From Clostridium sp. AM22-11AC (GTDB lineage: Bacteria > Bacillota > Clostridia > Lachnospirales > Lachnospiraceae), in NCBI RefSeq assembly GCF_003473545.1, contig NZ_QUCM01000026.1, positions 1 to 43,852 of the forward strand: DNA of 43,852 bases, read 5' to 3'. The notes below the pieces were generated by a model, which was given only the letters and a program-made list of their open reading frames with translations, was not told the origin of the DNA and did no database searches. A program made the translations under genes and the position numbers. Positions 34,243 through 42,198 of the stretch are shown piece after piece; within the stretch, counting starts at the first letter, position 1; every line of letters starts with the position of its first letter.

Positions 34243-35085
34243 TCAGTGTTTCTTCCGCTTCCCTTTGCCGTGGGTCATGGTCGTTTTCCCACGCTGGCTG
34301 ATGGGAGTTTTCAGGTGTTTGGACAGCTTCAGCACCTCGATCAAGTTGACAAACTGTTCCATTGTAATGGCATCATAATCGATCCCTAATGTGGCAAGTA
34401 ATGCTTTTGCTTTCTTTTCTTCCGAGCTTCCCTCAAAGTTCATTGCATCCTGCAACTGACCCTGCATGGTTGCGGCGAGGGATGTTTCATCTGCCGTCAT
34501 GGTATCAGGGCGGTGTTCACTCCGAATATCACGAAGGATGCCTTTTAGGTCATCTGCAATCAGACTTCCGAAATATTCATCTTCCCGAATCTGCGCCACT
34601 TCTAATGTCCGCAGATGCAGGTCATTTTCTTCGCCGCCATTTTTCATCAACGCCATCTGCCGGACGGCTTCCAGCACGGCGTTCATATCGTTGACCCGCA
34701 TATCCGCAATCCGGTCAACGTAAATCTCAGCGTCCAGCATGAACCGCTGGAAATCTTTATGGCAGATCAGCTCCGACAGCAGCCGGTGGTTGAACTTGCC
34801 TGTTCTTAATACATCAATCGAAGCATCACTCAAATGCAGCTCATGCAGAGCTGTGTTTGGGTGATTTTTTGTTTCCGTTCGTCCCATCAGGTAGTCGCAG
34901 GAAACACCGTAATAGTCAGCCAGCAACAGAATGCTGTACGGGCTGATGTCCTTGCCGTTATCTGATTCATATTTGCCAAGTGCGGATTTCGAGATACCCA
35001 CCTCGGCGGCAAGCTGCTCCAAGGTCAGCTTTTGTTCTACTCGTAAATCCTTCAACCGCTCTCCGATTGTCAGCTTGACTTGCAT
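34243..35085 (-). CDS. XRE-family regulator of the mobile element
   Basis: A 280-aa protein with an N-terminal HTH_3 domain (IGERLKDLRVEQKLTLEQLAAEVGISKSALGKYE, about residues 7-41, then ILLLADYYGVSCDYLMG). A long helical C-terminal region of unknown function follows, with a basic tail (KGKRKKH). This type sits divergent to the primase genes in many clostridial elements and is a likely element repressor. GGAGG lies just upstream on the minus strand. Confidence 0.85.
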   Translation of the reverse strand: MQVKLTIGERLKDLRVEQKLTLEQLAAEVGISKSALGKYESDNGKDISPYSILLLADYYGVSCDYLMGRTETKNHPNTALHELHLSDASIDVLRTGKFNHRLLSELICHKDFQRFMLDAEIYVDRIADMRVNDMNAVLEAVRQMALMKNGGEENDLHLRTLEVAQIREDEYFGSLIADDLKGILRDIRSEHRPDTMTADETSLAATMQGQLQDAMNFEGSSEEKKAKALLATLGIDYDAITMEQFVNLIEVLKLSKHLKTPISQRGKTTMTHGKGKRKKH

Positions 35086-35401
35086 ACAGCAGCCTCCTTT
35101 TCACCTTTTTCTGTATTATATCATGCTTTTCCGTTTTGTGTCTCAAAGCGTGGAAAAATCCTACTTTCATCCGACTTTTCCTACCTCTTGGATATACGGG
35201 AAAGAGCCTGTTTTCTTACTAAAATTTTGACGTAAACCACGCAGCACCTTGAAAATTTCATGACCGTCCGATGAGGATATGCTTCCGGAGAAGTACCGCA
35301 TTCCGCGTACCAAGGAGGAGGCAACGCCGGGGTAAGGACTCGGGCAGGAACGGCATCGGGTAGAACGGCAAAGTTCAATTATTTTACAGGAGGAAACAGG
35401 T
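35086..35401. promoter_or_regulatory. Divergent control region between XRE regulator and primase genes
   Basis: On the minus strand a -10-like TATAAT reads at 35120-35115, serving the XRE gene. On the plus strand TTGACG at 35227-35232 may be a -35, but no convincing -10 follows. The 35270-35390 stretch is GC-rich with short inverted repeats. No gene is supported. AGGAGGAAAC at 35389-35398 is the ribosome-binding site of the primase gene. Confidence 0.4.
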
Positions 35402-36022
35402 ATGGGTTTATTTACACAAATCAAGATGGCAGTTTCCGTGAAAGAGGCTGCCGAATACTACGGATTGGGAGTAAATCGTGGCAACATGGTCTGCTGTCCC
35501 TTCCACAATGACCGTACACCCAGTATGAAGCTGAATGAGGATTACTTCTACTGCTTCGGCTGCGGGACAAGCGGCGATGTGATCGACCTTGTGGCAAAGC
35601 TGTTCAACCTGAGCAGCTATGACGCAGCGAAAAAGCTGGCGTATGACTTTGGGATCGACCCGGACAAGCCCCCGGCTGCGGCAGCGCTGCGGAAACCGAA
35701 ATATCCGCTGGCAAAGGCGTTCCAGAGAGAGGAACTGCATTGTCAGCGGGTATTGTGCGATTATCTGCATCTTTTGGAGCGCTGGAAGGTGCAGTGCGCA
35801 CCCAAAGCACCAGATGATACCATTGACGACCGCTTTGTGGAAGCCTGCCAGATGCTCGATTATATCGAGGATCTGGCAGATATTTTAACCTTTGCGGAGT
35901 TGGAGGTTCGTGTGAAAACCGTGGATATGCTTCAAAAGGACGGCATGATCGACCGACTGGAAGAACGCCTGAAACGAGCGGCAAAGGAGGTGGACGCCCG
36001 TGACGAAACGGAAATCGGCTAA
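35402..36022 (+). CDS. CHC2 zinc-finger DNA primase-like protein
   Basis: A 206-aa protein with an N-terminal CHC2 zinc-binding domain: CCPFHNDRTPSMKLNEDYFYCFGCG (about residues 30-54), then GDVIDLVAKLFNLSSYDAAKKLAYDFGI. It is much shorter than full DnaG and lacks the TOPRIM domain, as in mobile-element versions that work with a separate primase-helicase. It overlaps the next gene by 23 bases. Confidence 0.9.
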   Translation: MGLFTQIKMAVSVKEAAEYYGLGVNRGNMVCCPFHNDRTPSMKLNEDYFYCFGCGTSGDVIDLVAKLFNLSSYDAAKKLAYDFGIDPDKPPAAAALRKPKYPLAKAFQREELHCQRVLCDYLHLLERWKVQCAPKAPDDTIDDRFVEACQMLDYIEDLADILTFAELEVRVKTVDMLQKDGMIDRLEERLKRAAKEVDARDETEIG

Positions 36023-37367
36023 TTTAGACGCGCCTATCTGGTTTGATGGCACGAATATTAACGAGGCACTGTTCTGTGATGAATTTCTGAACAGCCGGAA
36101 AATCATCTTTGCCAACGGTGCTTTCTTTACGCCGGACGGCAGGGTGACCGACGATCTGCCGCTCCGGGGCGAAATCTATGAGGAACTGAAATGCTGCGCC
36201 GTGAACAACATCCCCCGCAAAATCACCAACATTCTGAAAGTGATGAAGCTGGCAGCTCATGTGGAGGACTTTACACCGGAAGCAGATAGAATCCATCTGG
36301 TAAACGGTACTTTGGCGCTGGACGGCAGCTTTACCGAGGGCAGACCGAGCATTGTACGGAGCAGACTGCCGGTGGCATACCGCCCTGACGCACCGACTCC
36401 CGTTCGGTGGCTTTCCTTTCTGGATGGACTTCTTTACGCGGAGGACATTCCCACCTTGCAGGAGTTCATCGGTTATCGCCTGATTCCCAGCAATAAAGGA
36501 CAGCGCATGATGGTGATTAAAGGAAACGGCGGCGAAGGAACATCACAGATCGGCGCTGTGCTGGGTGCGCTTCTCGGCAGCAATATGAAGGACGGCAGCA
36601 TCGGGAAGATTTCCGAAAACCGTTTTGCCCGCGCGGATCTGGAACACATTCTGTTGTGTGTGGATGACGATATGCGAATGGAAGCACTGCGGCAGACCAA
36701 CTATGTCAAGTCCATCGTGACCGCCCAAGGAAAAATGGATTTGGAGCGCAAGGGTAAGCAGAGCTATCAGGGCTGGATGTTTGCCCGGCTGCTGGCGTTC
36801 TCCAATGGCGATCTGCAAGCGCTATATGACCGAAGCGACGGATTTTACCGCCGCCAGCTTGTACTGACCACCAGGGAAAAGCCTGTGGGACGGATAGATG
36901 ATCCCGACCTTGCGGAGAAAATGAAAGCTGAAGCCGAGGGCATCTTCCTGTGGGCGTTTGAGGGCTTGCAGCGGCTGGTTGCCAACAACTTCAAATTCAC
37001 AGAGAGCCAGCGTACGCGGGACAATCGGGAGGCAGTGAAGCGGGATAACAACAATGTCTTTGATTTTTTGGAATCCGAGGGTTATATCCGGCTGAAGGCG
37101 GACTGCACTATCAGCTCTAAAGATTTGTACGAGATTTACCGGATGTGGTGTGAGGAAAACAATCTGACACCGCTAAAGCGCCGCAGTTTCAGCGAGAATG
37201 TGATTGCGAACCAAAGTAAGTACAATCTAGAATATTGCAACAAGATCACCAATGCTGCCGGACGGCGTGTATGGGGCTTCTTTGGTATTGAAGCGATTGC
37301 AAAACCCAATATAAATGGGTTTTCCGAGATTTCAGAGCATACGTACGTACCGGAGGACTGGCGATGA
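36000..37367 (+). CDS. P4/D5-type phage/plasmid primase-helicase
   Basis: A 455-aa D5-like SF3 helicase. The D5_N region occupies about 60-150. Walker A is GNGGEGTSQIGA (about 175-186) and Walker B ILLCVDDDMRME (about 218-229). The segment KQSYQGWMFARLLAFSNGDL fits motif C. A C-terminal winged-helix region (about 340-420) follows. It probably replicates the excised element circle. The start is a GTG at 36000 inside the primase gene, with AAAGGAGG at 35983-35990. Confidence 0.88.
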   Translation: MTKRKSANLDAPIWFDGTNINEALFCDEFLNSRKIIFANGAFFTPDGRVTDDLPLRGEIYEELKCCAVNNIPRKITNILKVMKLAAHVEDFTPEADRIHLVNGTLALDGSFTEGRPSIVRSRLPVAYRPDAPTPVRWLSFLDGLLYAEDIPTLQEFIGYRLIPSNKGQRMMVIKGNGGEGTSQIGAVLGALLGSNMKDGSIGKISENRFARADLEHILLCVDDDMRMEALRQTNYVKSIVTAQGKMDLERKGKQSYQGWMFARLLAFSNGDLQALYDRSDGFYRRQLVLTTREKPVGRIDDPDLAEKMKAEAEGIFLWAFEGLQRLVANNFKFTESQRTRDNREAVKRDNNNVFDFLESEGYIRLKADCTISSKDLYEIYRMWCEENNLTPLKRRSFSENVIANQSKYNLEYCNKITNAAGRRVWGFFGIEAIAKPNINGFSEISEHTYVPEDWR

Positions 37368-37396
37368 ATTTTCTGCGACTGCGCCGTGTACGTATG
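37338..37396. repeat. Inverted repeat at the 3' end of the primase-helicase gene
   Basis: CATACGTAC (37338-37346) is a perfect inverted repeat of GTACGTATG (37388-37396), around a 41-nt spacer that contains the stop codon. Each arm is itself rich in ACGT steps. A candidate origin (replication or transfer) or protein-binding site; no direct evidence. Confidence 0.4.
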
Positions 37397-37477
37397 TACG
37401 CAGCGTTTCGCCCCAAATACCGCTATATAGGAAAAGCGCTGACCAGCAGAGCCTATATTTTGGGCACGAAATCAAGC

Positions 37478-37641
37478 TAGGGTGTATCTGAAAACTCATG
37501 ATGTGACCGGCAGCGAGGGATTTTTACGTTGCGCAAGACATTTTTCCGCAGGAATACTGACGTATTTCAAGGAAAAATGGTGCGGCACAGCGTGAAAAGA
37601 CCCGCTGTCCGGGTGCGTTGGGAGTTTTCAGATACACCCTA
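37478..37641. mobile_element. MITE-like insertion with 20-bp perfect terminal inverted repeats
   Basis: The ends TAGGGTGTATCTGAAAACTC (37478-37497) and its exact complement (37622-37641) enclose 124 bp without coding capacity. If TA is the target duplication, the repeat is 18 bp bounded by TA on both sides, as in IS630/mariner-like elements; an IS5-type origin is the alternative. It sits in the gap between the primase-helicase and the small protein at 37923. Confidence 0.75.
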
Positions 37642-37850
37642 AGTGAAATCCGTAAATTATTTGCCTGATGGCAGAAATGGTTTCACGAAATCGCGTTGCT
37701 CAGAACCGCGTACCGGCTTCACGGATGCGCGTGGGGCTGCACGGTTTAGAGCGAAGTCACGCGGCTTCGAAAAGTCGATACCCCTCGCTTATGAAGTGGG
37801 CATCGACCGCCGCGTTTCCAGCGGATTTTGGGAAAACAGAATATTACACC

Positions 37851-37897
37851 AAACAGCGAAGCAGGTTTTCGGAAACAGAAACCCGCTTCGCTGTTTT
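37851..37897 (+). terminator. Terminator upstream of the mobilization genes
   Basis: AAACAGCGAAGCAGGTTT (37851-37868) pairs with AAACCCGCTTCGCTGTTT (37879-37896) with one mismatch. It lies about 26 bp before the next gene, so it could also act as an attenuator. Bases 37642-37850 show no supported gene. Confidence 0.75.
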
Positions 37898-37922
37898 CAT
37901 CACAAGAATTTGGGAGGTTTTT

Positions 37923-38141
37923 ATGAGCATCAGAAATGAGATCAAATCGCAGATCGTCCGCGCCGGTTTTACCATGCAGGAGGTCGTTGACCGGCTGGCC
38001 GACGAATACGATTGGAGCGATAGCGTCTCCAATCTGTCCGCAAAATTGCAGCGGGAGAGCATCCGCTACAAGGAGGTCGTGGAGCTGGCCGATGTGCTGG
38101 ACTGTGACATCGTGTGGGTGAAGCGAGGTCAGCGCCGATGA
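37923..38141 (+). CDS. Small HTH-like protein preceding the relaxase
   Basis: A 72-aa protein (MSIRNEIKSQIVRAGFTMQEVVDRLA to DIVWVKRGQRR) with a phage-repressor-like helical pattern, reminiscent of DUF6471-type proteins of mobile elements. I take the ATG at 37923 after GGGAGG; the frame is open further upstream but crosses a terminator hairpin. It overlaps the relaxase start (ATGA), suggesting a role in mobilization or its control. Confidence 0.75.
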   Translation: MSIRNEIKSQIVRAGFTMQEVVDRLADEYDWSDSVSNLSAKLQRESIRYKEVVELADVLDCDIVWVKRGQRR

Positions 38142-39115
38142 AAGCACAGTACGCCATTCTCCGCTTCGCCAAGTACAAGGGGCCGGAGATCGGGCATATC
38201 GAGTCCCACAATGAGCGCACCAAGGAGAAATACACCAGCAATCCCGACGTGGACATGTCCCGCAGTCACCTGAATTTTCATCTGGTGACACCGCAGCGCA
38301 AGTACCGCACAGAGGCAGAAAAGCAGATTGCCGAGGCGGGCTGCCGCACCCGTTCCGACAGCGTGCGCGTGGTGGAGGCGCTGGTGACAGCCAGCCCGGA
38401 GTTCTTCAAGGGGAAGAAGAAAAGTGAGGTCAAAGCCTACTTTCAGGAGGCGCTGGACTTTATCCGGGAACACCAAGACCCGAAAACCATTATCTCCGCT
38501 GTGGTGCATATGGACGAGAAAACGCCCCATATGCACCTTTGCTTTGTCCCACTGACAGAGGATGGACGGCTTTGCGCCAAAGAAATCGTAGGCAACAAGA
38601 AAAAGCTGACGCAGTGGCAGGACAGGTTTTGGGAGCATATGGTCAAAAAATATCCCGATCTGGAACGTGGCGAGAGTGCCAGTGAGACCGGACGCGACCA
38701 TATCCCGCCGCGGGTATTCAAGGAAATGACTCGCCTGACCAAGCAGAAGGCCAAGCTGGAAGAATTGCTTTCAGGCGTCAATGCGTTCAATGCCAAAGGA
38801 AAAGCAGCAGAAATCGGCGCTTTTTTGGACAAGTATATTCCTGCTGTGGAGCAGATGCACACGGCACTGAAAAAGTACAATACGGCGTTCACGGTCACGA
38901 CTGCCGAAAATAAAAAGCTGAAAAAGAAAACGGAGCAGTTGGAGCAGTCGCTGGACAAAGCCACGCAGGAAAGCACCTTGAAAAAGCTGGCTGACGCCAA
39001 GCTGCATCGGGATTATGAGGATGCCGTCGCCGTGCTGGATCGTATTCCGAAGGAAGTGCTGGCGGCATATACGCACAGAACGGAGAAAGAGAGGGAAACT
39101 GCCTATGGTAGATGA
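38138..39115 (+). CDS. MobV-family (Pre/Mob) relaxase
   Basis: A 325-aa relaxase that nicks the transfer origin. Motifs are MKAQYAILRFAKYKG (N-terminal signature), DMSRSHLNFHLV (motif II, SxxNxH-like), and VVHMDEKTPHMHLCFVPLT (the HxDExTPHxH metal-binding motif III, about residues 128-137). Residues about 200-325 are a coiled-coil tail. GAGG at 38125-38128 fixes the start at 38138 within the upstream stop. No coupling protein is encoded nearby. Confidence 0.9.
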   Translation: MKAQYAILRFAKYKGPEIGHIESHNERTKEKYTSNPDVDMSRSHLNFHLVTPQRKYRTEAEKQIAEAGCRTRSDSVRVVEALVTASPEFFKGKKKSEVKAYFQEALDFIREHQDPKTIISAVVHMDEKTPHMHLCFVPLTEDGRLCAKEIVGNKKKLTQWQDRFWEHMVKKYPDLERGESASETGRDHIPPRVFKEMTRLTKQKAKLEELLSGVNAFNAKGKAAEIGAFLDKYIPAVEQMHTALKKYNTAFTVTTAENKKLKKKTEQLEQSLDKATQESTLKKLADAKLHRDYEDAVAVLDRIPKEVLAAYTHRTEKERETAYGR

Positions 39116-39281
39116 ATGGAGCGGTTTCGCCGCTTTGCTGGCAAATTTGATTGAAAAGTATGCCGTGGTTATGAATCTTGACGCGCTGCCCGATCTCGTC
39201 ATAGAGGAAGCCGTGCCTGAAAAAGACGGGGCAGATGAGATGATTCGCGAAAACGATATTGAATCAGCGAAAGCGGCATGA
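39105..39281 (+). CDS. Small acidic hypothetical protein after the relaxase
   Basis: A 58-aa protein (MVDEWSGFAALLANLIEKYAVVMNLD, then an acidic tail). It starts 11 bases before the relaxase stop, with AGAGAGGGAA upstream, so translation is coupled. No family recognised with certainty. The promoter of the next gene lies within its last codons. Confidence 0.65.
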   Translation: MVDEWSGFAALLANLIEKYAVVMNLDALPDLVIEEAVPEKDGADEMIRENDIESAKAA

Positions 39282-39294
39282 TATAATTATCATG
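39259..39294 (+). promoter_or_regulatory. Promoter with overlapping palindromic operator for the RhuM-family gene
   Basis: TTGAAT (39259-39264) and TATAAT (39282-39287) have a 17-bp spacer. CATGATA (39277-39283) and TATCATG (39288-39294) form a perfect 7-bp palindrome centred on the -10, an ideal repressor site. Confidence 0.7.
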
Positions 39295-39313
39295 AAATAA
39301 GTGTCCAAACTCC

Positions 39314-39341
39314 CATTGCAGGAGCAAAAGCTCCTGCAATG
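39314..39341 (+). other. Perfect 12-bp hairpin in the RhuM leader
   Basis: CATTGCAGGAGC (39314-39325) and GCTCCTGCAATG (39330-39341) enclose AAAA. There is no T-run, so it is a leader structure rather than a terminator. It lies 24 bases before the start codon and could affect translation or mRNA stability. Confidence 0.6.
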
Positions 39342-39364
39342 GCAGAAAACGAGGTGAAGCGACC

Positions 39365-40375
39365 ATGGAACGCTGGGAGAATGAGCAGAACAATTCTGAA
39401 ATGATGATTTATACCACAGAGGATGGCTTGACAAAGATCGAAACGACCTTCGATGGAGATACGGTTTGGCTGTCCATTGACCAGATGGCGGAGCTGTTTC
39501 AGCGTGACAAATCTACCATTTCCAGACATATCAAGAACATTTTCACTGAGGGCGAATTGAAGCGAGAAGAAGTTGTTGCAAATTTTGCAACAACTGCCGC
39601 TGACGGCAAAATTTATCAGGTGGATTACTATAATCTCGATGTCATCATTTCTGTCGGCTACCGTGTGAAATCTCAGCGCGGCGTGCAGTTTCGTATTTGG
39701 GCAACGGGGATTTTGAAGGAGTATATGCGAAAAGGCTTTGCTCTGGATGATGAGCGCCTGAAAAATCTGGGTGGCGGCGGATACTTCAAGGAGCTGCTGG
39801 AGCGTATCCGCGATATCCGCGCTTCCGAAAAGGTGTTTTATCGACAGGTGCTTGAAATCTACGCCACCAGTATTGACTATGACCCCAAGGCGGAAATCTC
39901 CATTCAGTTTTTCAAGAAAGTCCAAAATAAAATTCATTATGCCATTCATGGGCAAACCGCGGCGGAGGTCATCTACACACGTGCCGATGCGGAGAAAGAA
40001 TTTATGGGATTGACCACCTTTGCGGGCAGTCAGCCCACGCTGAAAGAGGCAGTAGTTGCCAAGAACTATCTGAACGAGAAAGAGCTTCGTGCTATGGGGC
40101 AGCTTGTATCCGGCTATCTGGATTTTGCGGAACGACAGGCGGAGCGGGAGCAGGCAATGACCATGCAGGACTGGTCGGAGCATCTTGATCGGATTTTGAC
40201 TATGAGTGGAGAGCAACTGCTGATTGGCAACGGAAGCGTCAGCCATAAGCAGGCTATCGACAAAGCAACCGGCGAGTACAGAAAATACAAAGCCCGCACC
40301 CTTAGTGAAGTGGAGCGGGATTATCTGGATTCCATCAAGCTGTTGGAGCAGAAAACGGATAACAAGCAAGGCTGA
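39365..40375 (+). CDS. RhuM-family protein
   Basis: A 336-aa member of the virulence-associated RhuM family. The N-terminal half has a DNA-binding-like segment SIDQMAELFQRDKSTISRHIKNIF (about residues 37-60) and the family core YNLDVIISVGYRVKSQRGVQFRIWATGILKEYMRKGF (about 93-129). The C-terminal half is helical and conserved (YFKELLERIRDIRASEKVFYRQV). The biochemical role is unknown; the HTH and operator-like promoter suggest autoregulation. GAGGTG precedes the ATG. A perfect 10-bp inverted repeat (39572-39581 with 39585-39594) lies inside the coding region. Confidence 0.85.
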   Translation: MERWENEQNNSEMMIYTTEDGLTKIETTFDGDTVWLSIDQMAELFQRDKSTISRHIKNIFTEGELKREEVVANFATTAADGKIYQVDYYNLDVIISVGYRVKSQRGVQFRIWATGILKEYMRKGFALDDERLKNLGGGGYFKELLERIRDIRASEKVFYRQVLEIYATSIDYDPKAEISIQFFKKVQNKIHYAIHGQTAAEVIYTRADAEKEFMGLTTFAGSQPTLKEAVVAKNYLNEKELRAMGQLVSGYLDFAERQAEREQAMTMQDWSEHLDRILTMSGEQLLIGNGSVSHKQAIDKATGEYRKYKARTLSEVERDYLDSIKLLEQKTDNKQG

Positions 40376-40389
40376 CTGAGGATATGACA

Positions 40390-42072
40390 ATGAAAAAAGA
40401 AAGGATAAGAGTCTATATCTATACGCGCGTGTCCACCGCCATGCAGATTGACGGATATTCTCTGGATGCACAGAAATCCAGAATGAAAGCCTATGCTGAC
40501 TTCAACGATTATGAAATTGTGGGCGAATATGAGGACGCCGGAAAATCCGGTAAGTCCATAGAGGGTAGAATCCAGTTCAATCAGATGATGGAGGACATCA
40601 AGTCTGGCAAGGACGGCGTGTCCTATGTGCTGGTGTTCAAGCTCTCGCGCTTCGGTAGAAATGCGGCAGATGTCTTGTCTACCTTACAGGTCATGCAGGA
40701 TTTTGGCGTCAACCTGATTTGCGTGGAGGATGGGATCGATTCCTCCAAGGATGCAGGAAAGCTGATGATTTCCGTTCTCTCTGCTGTGGCTGAAATTGAG
40801 CGTGAAAATATCCGTGTGCAGACCATGGAGGGCAGAATCCAGAAAGCCCGTGAAGGGAAATGGAACGGCGGTTTTGCACCTTATGGCTACAGGCTGGAAA
40901 AAGGGCAGCTTTTCATCAATGAGGAAGAAGCTGCGGCAATCCGCGTGATTTTTGACCAGTATGTGCATACGGATACCGGTGCAAACGGTCTTGCAAAATA
41001 TCTTGCGACCCACGGGATTCACAAGATCCAAAGGCAAAACGGGAAAAATCCCCTGTTTGATTCTGCGTTGATCCGCAGGATTCTGAAAAATCCGGTATAC
41101 TGCGGGAAAATCGCCTATGGCAGACGTCGGACGGAGAAGGTGCATGGCACCCGAAATGATTACCGGTTGGTGGAGCAGGACAATTATCTGCTGGTGGACG
41201 GACTGCATGAGGGAATTGTCTCCGAAGAACTATGGCACGAGGCGCAGGTCAAGCTGCTGGCGCAAGCGGAAAAATACGAACGCGTCAACAGAGGCAAGGA
41301 TACAAAAATACATCTGCTGTCCGGTATCGTGAAATGCCCGGTTTGCGGCGTAGGAATGTATGGAAACAAAAGCATCAAGCACAAGGCGGACGGCACAAAA
41401 TACAAGGATTTTTATTACTACGGCTGCAAGCACCGCACGATGACCCATGGACATAAATGCGACTATAAGAAGCAGATCAATGAAGAATTGCTGGACAGCG
41501 CCGTTGCGGAGGTTATCGTAAAGCTGGTAAGCAATCCGAAGTTCGCTGCCATGATGCAGGAAAAAATCAGCATGAAGGTGGATACCTCTTCCATTGAGCA
41601 GGAGATTGCGGCGCATGAAAAGCAGCTTCGCCAGAGCTACTCCGTAAAGGCTCGGCTGATGGATGAGATTGATTCCCTCGACCCGGACGATAAGCATTAC
41701 ATCAAACGCAAAGCAGACCTTGATGACCGGCTCTACAAGATGTATGATAAGATCGAGGATGCGGAAAACCAACTCGTTGCCGCCAGAGCCAAGAAGATGG
41801 CGATTGAGGCGGAAAAGCTGACAGGCGACAACATCTACAAGGTGCTGATTTACTTTGATAAGCTCTATTCCGTCATGGACGATCAGGAAAAGCGGCAGCT
41901 TATGGAATCGCTGCTTTCCGAAGTCCAGATTTATGAGGAACGGCAGCCCAACGGTCAGTGGCTTAAGTCCATCAAATTCAAGCTCCCAATCATTGCGGAA
42001 GATATGAGCTTGAGTTTGGACAATGATGCACATATGGAGACTGTAGTATTGATGTCAAGAAAAGATAAATAA
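40390..42072 (+). CDS. Large serine recombinase, integrase of the element
   Basis: A 560-aa large serine recombinase. The resolvase domain has YTRVSTAMQ with nucleophile Ser15, FKLSRFGRNAADVL, and ISVLSAVAEIERENIRVQT. The Recombinase domain is at about 155-280 and a zinc beta-ribbon (CPVCGVGMYG and YYYGCKH) at about 313-355. A coiled coil at about 390-480 is followed by the C-terminal tail HMETVVLMSRKDK. The last 13 codons match the rlmD 3' end in frame and are probably chromosomal (attR). I prefer the ATG at 40390 (GAGG 8 bases upstream) to 40384. It starts 9-15 bases after rhuM. Confidence 0.93.
   Translation: MKKERIRVYIYTRVSTAMQIDGYSLDAQKSRMKAYADFNDYEIVGEYEDAGKSGKSIEGRIQFNQMMEDIKSGKDGVSYVLVFKLSRFGRNAADVLSTLQVMQDFGVNLICVEDGIDSSKDAGKLMISVLSAVAEIERENIRVQTMEGRIQKAREGKWNGGFAPYGYRLEKGQLFINEEEAAAIRVIFDQYVHTDTGANGLAKYLATHGIHKIQRQNGKNPLFDSALIRRILKNPVYCGKIAYGRRRTEKVHGTRNDYRLVEQDNYLLVDGLHEGIVSEELWHEAQVKLLAQAEKYERVNRGKDTKIHLLSGIVKCPVCGVGMYGNKSIKHKADGTKYKDFYYYGCKHRTMTHGHKCDYKKQINEELLDSAVAEVIVKLVSNPKFAAMMQEKISMKVDTSSIEQEIAAHEKQLRQSYSVKARLMDEIDSLDPDDKHYIKRKADLDDRLYKMYDKIEDAENQLVAARAKKMAIEAEKLTGDNIYKVLIYFDKLYSVMDDQEKRQLMESLLSEVQIYEERQPNGQWLKSIKFKLPIIAEDMSLSLDNDAHMETVVLMSRKDK
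42031..42059 (+). repeat. attR: right attachment site at the recombinase 3' end
   Basis: CATATGGAGACTGTAGTAT aligns with attL in the same reading frame, with perfect runs TGGAGAC (42035-42041) and GTAGTA (42043-42048). The encoded peptide HMETVVLMSRKDK followed by a stop resembles the usual RlmD C-terminus. Confidence 0.75.
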
Positions 42073-42093
42073 GTGCCAGAAAGCGGCGTATTT

Positions 42094-42151
42094 CCGGGCT
42101 TTTTCGGGAGTTGGGATGTAAGGCCCGACATCTGAAAAGGCCCGGTTTTCT
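42094..42151 (+). terminator. Terminator after the recombinase (possibly the native rlmD terminator)
   Basis: CCGGGCTTTTTC (42094-42105) pairs with GAAAAGGCCCGG (42134-42145) with one wobble, followed by TTTTCTT. Confidence 0.75.
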
Positions 42152-42198
42152 TATATGGAAACATATCTACTGCAAAATGTGTGTCAGGTTGTAACCTC

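Larger units (their letters stand above)
24261..42060. mobile_element. Integrative mobilizable element inserted in rlmD (about 17.8 kb)
   Basis: The region between the two rlmD-like att sites carries a large serine recombinase at its right end, a MobV relaxase, primase and primase-helicase genes, two XRE regulators, and cargo: a type I restriction-modification system with four extra genes. Many of its genes are visibly more GC-rich than the host genes to the left. There is no VirB4/VirD4-type gene, so it is mobilizable rather than self-conjugative. rumA/rlmD is, from general knowledge, a recurrent integration site for Firmicute ICEs and IMEs. Confidence 0.85.

Noticed and set aside
37643..37939. 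Open frames upstream of the small HTH-like gene
   Set aside because: They cross a strong terminator hairpin, and the ribosome-binding site points to the ATG at 37923.
24261..42060. Classification as a self-transmissible ICE
   Set aside because: A relaxase is present but no VirB4-, VirD4- or other secretion-channel gene was found, so mobilizable element is the better call.
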